From Hofstenia miamia (Eukaryota > Xenacoelomorpha > Acoela), in NCBI GenBank assembly GCA_004352715.1, contig SCFE01000025.1:1279654-1343653 (forward strand): a stretch of 64,000 bases of DNA, given 5' to 3'. Within the stretch, counting starts at the first letter, position 1; each line of letters opens with the position of its first letter. The position numbers were made by a program, and so were the translations under genes. Below the pieces are notes generated by a model, which saw only the letters and a program-made list of their open reading frames with translations, was not told the DNA's origin and ran no database searches. This document shows positions 60,040 to 64,000 of the stretch, piece by piece.

Positions 60040-60087
60040 AGTACACCAAGGCCAACTGTAATCAATTAAAGTTGGCCTTGAGTACAC
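60040..60087. mobile_element. 34-bp hairpin insertion with AGTACAC repeats
   Basis: CAAGGCCAACT and its exact inverse AGTTGGCCTTG (60047-60080, 12-base loop) lie between two copies of AGTACAC (60040-60046 and 60081-60087). It has the same layout and the same CAAGG/CCTTG ends as the insert at 58634-58671. Confidence 0.65.
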
Positions 60088-60225
60088 TCTAAATAAATTA
60101 TTTTTAGAGCGTCCTTGACAATCTCTATATTAGAATAGCACATGATTCAATTAATCTCCGTGTTTGTGCCATAATCGCATCATTGCACAGTTAATTTGTT
60201 GTTGACAAGATGCATATACAAATTC

Positions 60226-60229
<4 letters not shown>

Positions 60230-60263
<34 letters not shown>

Positions 60264-60388
60264 TTGCATAATTGTNNNNNNNNNNNNNNNNNNNNNNNNN
60301 NNNNNNNNNNNNNNNNNNNNNNNNNNNNNNNNNNNNNNNNNNNNNNNNNNNNNNNNNNATATATATATATATGTACTTGCATAATTGT
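60230..60388. repeat. (TA)n with duplicated flank around an 83-N gap
   Basis: TGTACTTGCATAATTGT follows (TA)n on both sides of the gap 60276-60358 (60259-60275 and 60372-60388). Probably an unmerged assembly overlap. Confidence 0.85.
60276..60358. other. Assembly gap, 83 N
   Basis: A gap at a TA microsatellite. Confidence 0.99.
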
Positions 60389-62676
60389 CTGTATAAATAT
60401 ATTCATATGGAGAAATTGAAGCACATATATCTGGTAATGTGTGCACAAATAGCAATAGTCAAATGCACAATGGGAAAAAATATCTATCTTATATACAAGC
60501 AAAGTCTGATTAATAATTTTGGTATGTCACACCAACTGCAAGAATCATACTGAAAGAAAATTATCGTAAAATTTATTACAAATTTTTCAAGGGTGTCAAC
60601 TAATACTTAATTAGTAACCGCATTTCTCAAAAGTTGGGATTTTTGTTTTTTACAATTCACAAAGCGGTTTGATTTTTCTCTATCTCTGAATTCTTTTTTT
60701 TTCAGAAAACCAATTGTAGGCATCACACAGAAATCTACTAACACTTTAAGGTCGTAGTACTCTGCGAATTACTACCTAATTAGTATGCACATACCTTGTA
60801 ACTGCTACATCTTTAGTTGAAACATTGTCAAAGTCGTACATACACTATATATATTCTTAATCTTCTTCTGAAAATTGGAACAAGTTTCCATCAAAATTAA
60901 GAGTTTTATGACAATTTTAGTTTTGAAAATAACACCAAAAAGTACATCTTCAATTCAAATGCAGGCTTTATGCCCACACACAGTATCTCTGCTAATGTGA
61001 GTGAAACAGGAACCTGTAGACGAAATGGTGGGATTTTTATTCAAATATCTTCAGTAATATGAATTTTAGTGTTTCAAACCCGTTGGTATGCGTATCAAAG
61101 GAAGAATCTCAGGTGACAACTTCCTTCAAAAGCGATTTTTGTGGAGAAAATGATTGATTTTTCATTCCACACTAACAAAACATCTTTATTAATGCTTAAC
61201 TTTAAGCAGCCTGGGGCCAGCGAACTCAATGGGTTTATAAACAGTCAATGGGTTATAAATAAACAGTCAAGTTTTTTGTTGCCTCCAGGAGCTCAAAACC
61301 TTATTAATACATCAATATTAGGTATGGAGAGAATTTAAATCTTTTTTATTCGAAATCTTCAAAGAAAAATTGTTAATCTTTTCACCTACTTCAGCCACAA
61401 CATTAAGCTTTAATAGAAATTTTCAACATTCCATTACATTATGTTCCCAGACCTGCCCATGCTTTACGATTTCAAAATTTGCTAATAGGCTTGGAGAAAA
61501 TTCTTTTTAAATGTGGAAAAACGTTCTTCCTTTAAAATTAACGCCAGGCGGTTTAAGCATAAGCAATGCATATATGTCAAAATTGAAAATTTGAAGGATA
61601 GCACTGCCTTAACTCCCATACAATTAGACTACAGAAAATTTAAAGTGCTTGAAAGCTCAATTCATTTTTAATTCAAAAGATGGCGTCAAATCTTATTATA
61701 TTCAAGTTTGAAACATGTACACAGAAAAGCTACAAATATGAGTTTAATTTTCATGTTTTACTTTGTCATATGCATGTCAATTCTATAAGGTAAAGGGTTG
61801 GAGTTATGGAAATAAGTAAATTCAATAATTAATAATCGCTACCAGCATTTTTCGGGAGACTAGTTGAAACTCATTGCTTGAATTTCTTATAAAAGTATGG
61901 TGGGTTTTCCTTTTTTGGTACCCTGAAAATTGCTCGATACTTTGTTATTATTCTTTCGAAATACTTTGATAAATCATTAGTGATTTCGATTAAATTGTTA
62001 TAAATGCCAGCAATTTTGAATTTACACTTTCAAGTACTTTAACTCAGTGCTTGTATAGAAGCATAAGCTTCAACCAAGAATAACTCAAGACTGAAAATTC
62101 TGATTCCTTAAGCTTTTATCAGTTTTTATTAAAAAGAGTGTATTTTGGAATGAAACCTACCATTATTTTAATATTTCTGAGAAGACTTAGAAAACTTTTT
62201 GAAATGATATGCAGCTTCATTGTACAGAGATTCTAAATCTTTGTTGATGCAAGCACTAAATTATTAAATATACAACGAATCTTGTCAAGATTAATGTCCT
62301 TTAAGGCACTAACGTGTGCATGTTTTTGGCCTTTGAAGACTGTTTTGTCGGAAAAGTGTGAAATTAGTTTTCTCAACAAAGCTCTTTCAAACTTCAAATT
62401 ACACTTACCTTTGCAATCAAAGAAAAGCAATTTCACTATCAATGGCTAATATGTTTACAGAAAGAATGGAAACATCAAAACAATTTAAAGAACTTCCTGG
62501 CGGGGGAGAGTTGTTTTTATACAAAACAGATTTTATTGGTATTTTCATAAGTCTAAGATATCATTTCACCAAATTTTACCGCTCGCTTTACCAATTATAT
62601 AGAAAGTTACATTGTGGAAATTGGGCCCGATTCCTTCTCCATGATTGTCAGTTTGGCCATTCAGTATATATATATA
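60389..62676. other. Non-coding, no gene seen
   Basis: AT-rich. The 65-codon frame at 61141-61338 and the frame from 62358 into the gap are unrecognised. A short direct repeat (TTATAAACAGTCAATGGG-like) occurs at 61235-61270. Confidence 0.4.
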
Positions 62677-63387
62677 NNNNNNNNNNNNNNNNNNNNNNNN
62701 NNNNNNNNNNNNNNNNNNNNNNNNNNNNNNNNNNNNNNNNNNNNNNNNNNNNNNNNNNNNNNNNNNNNNNNNNNNNNNNNNNNNNNNNNNNNNNNNNNNN
62801 NNNNNNNNNNNNNNNNNNNNNNNNNNNNNNNNNNNNNNNNNNNNNNNNNNNNNNNNNNNNNNNNNNNNNNNNNNNNNNNNNNNNNNNNNNNNNNNNNNNN
62901 NNNNNNNNNNNNNNNNNNNNNNNNNNNNNNNNNNNNNNNNNNNNNNNNNNNNNNNNNNNNNNNNNNNNNNNNNNNNNNNNNNNNNNNNNNNNNNNNNNNN
63001 NNNNNNNNNNNNNNNNNNNNNNNNNNNNNNNNNNNNNNNNNNNNNNNNNNNNNNNNNNNNNNNNNNNNNNNNNNNNNNNNNNNNNNNNNNNNNNNNNNNN
63101 NNNNNNNNNNNNNNNNNNNNNNNNNNNNNNNNNNNNNNNNNNNNNNNNNNNNNNNNNNNNNNNNNNNNNNNNNNNNNNNNNNNNNNNNNNNNNNNNNNNN
63201 NNNNNNNNNNNNNNNNNNNNNNNNNNNNNNNNNNNNNNNNNNNNNNNNNNNNNNNNNNNNNNNNNNNNNNNNNNNNNNNNNNNNNNNNNNNNNNNNNNNN
63301 NNNNNNNNNNNNNNNNNNNNNNNNNNNNNNNNNNNNNNNNNNNNNNNNNNNNNNNNNNNNNNNNNNNNNNNNNNNNNNNNNNNNNNN
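62677..63387. other. Assembly gap, 711 N
   Basis: Bounded by (TA)n on both sides. Long frames across it are artefacts of the Ns. Confidence 0.99.
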
Positions 63388-63408
63388 ATATATATATATA
63401 TATATATG

Positions 63409-63975
63409 CATATTTCATTTTAACCTAACAAACGGAACAAGCATAATGAATGTTTATGTTATCGATTACTTGCAATGAATTATTTCTTCTACACCTCACC
63501 AATGCAGCCATTATTAGGCTGGCTAACATACTTATTGCTCCGTAGAAAAGTGGGTGAGGCGAGTTTCGAATACAGGCTGATGCACTGTAAACGGTGCCTA
63601 ATTTCAATAAGAAAAACTTCTTTCCTTTTGTAGTAGAGTGATCTAGAAATTTCTTACCTTCTTAGACTTTAATAAATCTAACCAGAAAATTTAGGCCAAA
63701 CTCTTCCCAGCTTAAATCCGCTCAAGCCCCAAAATTTATCTATTTTACTATTTAATACATTTTATATGTGTTTTTTTTCAAACTTGTGTATGAATAATAA
63801 TAGTTACTGTAAAGGAAAACCTGTCGAAATATTGAAACTGTAATTGGATCATATTTGTATCAGATTTAAACACAACTTTGCGTTGGGTCAGGCGCACTAA
63901 GTACTCAGTTTATACATCTTGGGTTAGATTGGGTCAAAATTCACACTTATTGAAGTTTTGACCCACTTACAGCCC
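63409..63975. other. Non-coding, no gene seen
   Basis: AGTTTCGAATAC near 63559 is weakly like a pol III B box, but no A box at proper spacing supports a tRNA or SINE. Confidence 0.4.
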
Positions 63976-64000
63976 CATATATATATATATATATATATAT
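63976..64000. repeat. (TA)n microsatellite at window end
   Basis: TA repeats run off the end of the window. Confidence 0.95.

Noticed and set aside
62358-63478. Long ORFs across the 711-N gap
   Set aside because: Artefacts of Ns plus Tyr-Ile repeats from (TA)n.
63530-63610. tRNA or SINE candidate with a B-box-like GTTTCGAATAC
   Set aside because: No A box at suitable spacing and no cloverleaf.
1-64000. CRISPR array, bacterial operon or phage content
   Set aside because: No regularly spaced repeats, ribosome-binding-site-led gene runs or bacterial genes; all evidence points to a eukaryotic nuclear genome.

Overview
This is a strongly AT-rich stretch of nuclear DNA from an animal-like eukaryote, not a prokaryote. 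The signs are (TA)n microsatellites, assembly gaps, spliced transposase exons, a cytosolic ribosomal protein gene behind a 3' splice site, and relics of hAT, Tc1/mariner, piggyBac and non-LTR elements. The set of transposons and one multi-copy invertebrate protein family suggest an invertebrate. The divergent eL27 protein suggests a fast-evolving lineage. I cannot name the species.

Only one host gene is secure: an apparently intact, single-coding-exon gene for 60S ribosomal protein eL27 at 36261-36695 (+). A second, tentative host gene is a small secreted protein on the minus strand at about 41294-42480. It would have a signal-peptide exon, a 9-nt microexon and a terminal exon followed by AATAAA. 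Everything else that is recognisably coding belongs to mobile elements, nearly all broken.

Layout: 1857-2138 hAT-type MITE; 3359-5150 (-) decayed hAT transposase; 10361-11619 (+) 3' part of a non-LTR retrotransposon with a restriction-like endonuclease; 12702-12949 possible MITE; 19128-19711 fold-back repeat with a duplicated gap flank; 20906-22857 Tc1/mariner element running into a 1000-N gap; 23656-24420 non-autonomous hAT; 29832-30122 hAT-type MITE; 32282-32481 MITE flanked by TA; 36261-36695 eL27; 39541-39808 hAT-type MITE; 40393-41251 piggyBac-like remnant; 41294-42480 tentative secreted gene; 43143-43227 possible SINE head; 43546-47803 multi-exon BED-finger hAT in an unusual two-copy composite; 48150-49762 (-) dead copy of a widespread uncharacterised invertebrate family; 49801-52605 (+) TTF-finger (ZMYM1-like) hAT; 58576-59264 (+) a second LINE fragment.

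The 43.5-52.6 kb segment is a transposon nest. hAT-type insertions dominate: at least six carry perfect or near-perfect 8-bp target duplications. The most unusual structures are the composite hAT bracketed by identical ATAAGAAC duplications and two 34-38-bp hairpin insertions (58634-58671 and 60047-60080) flanked by 6-7-bp direct repeats. All coordinates and alignments were made by eye; no database search was possible.
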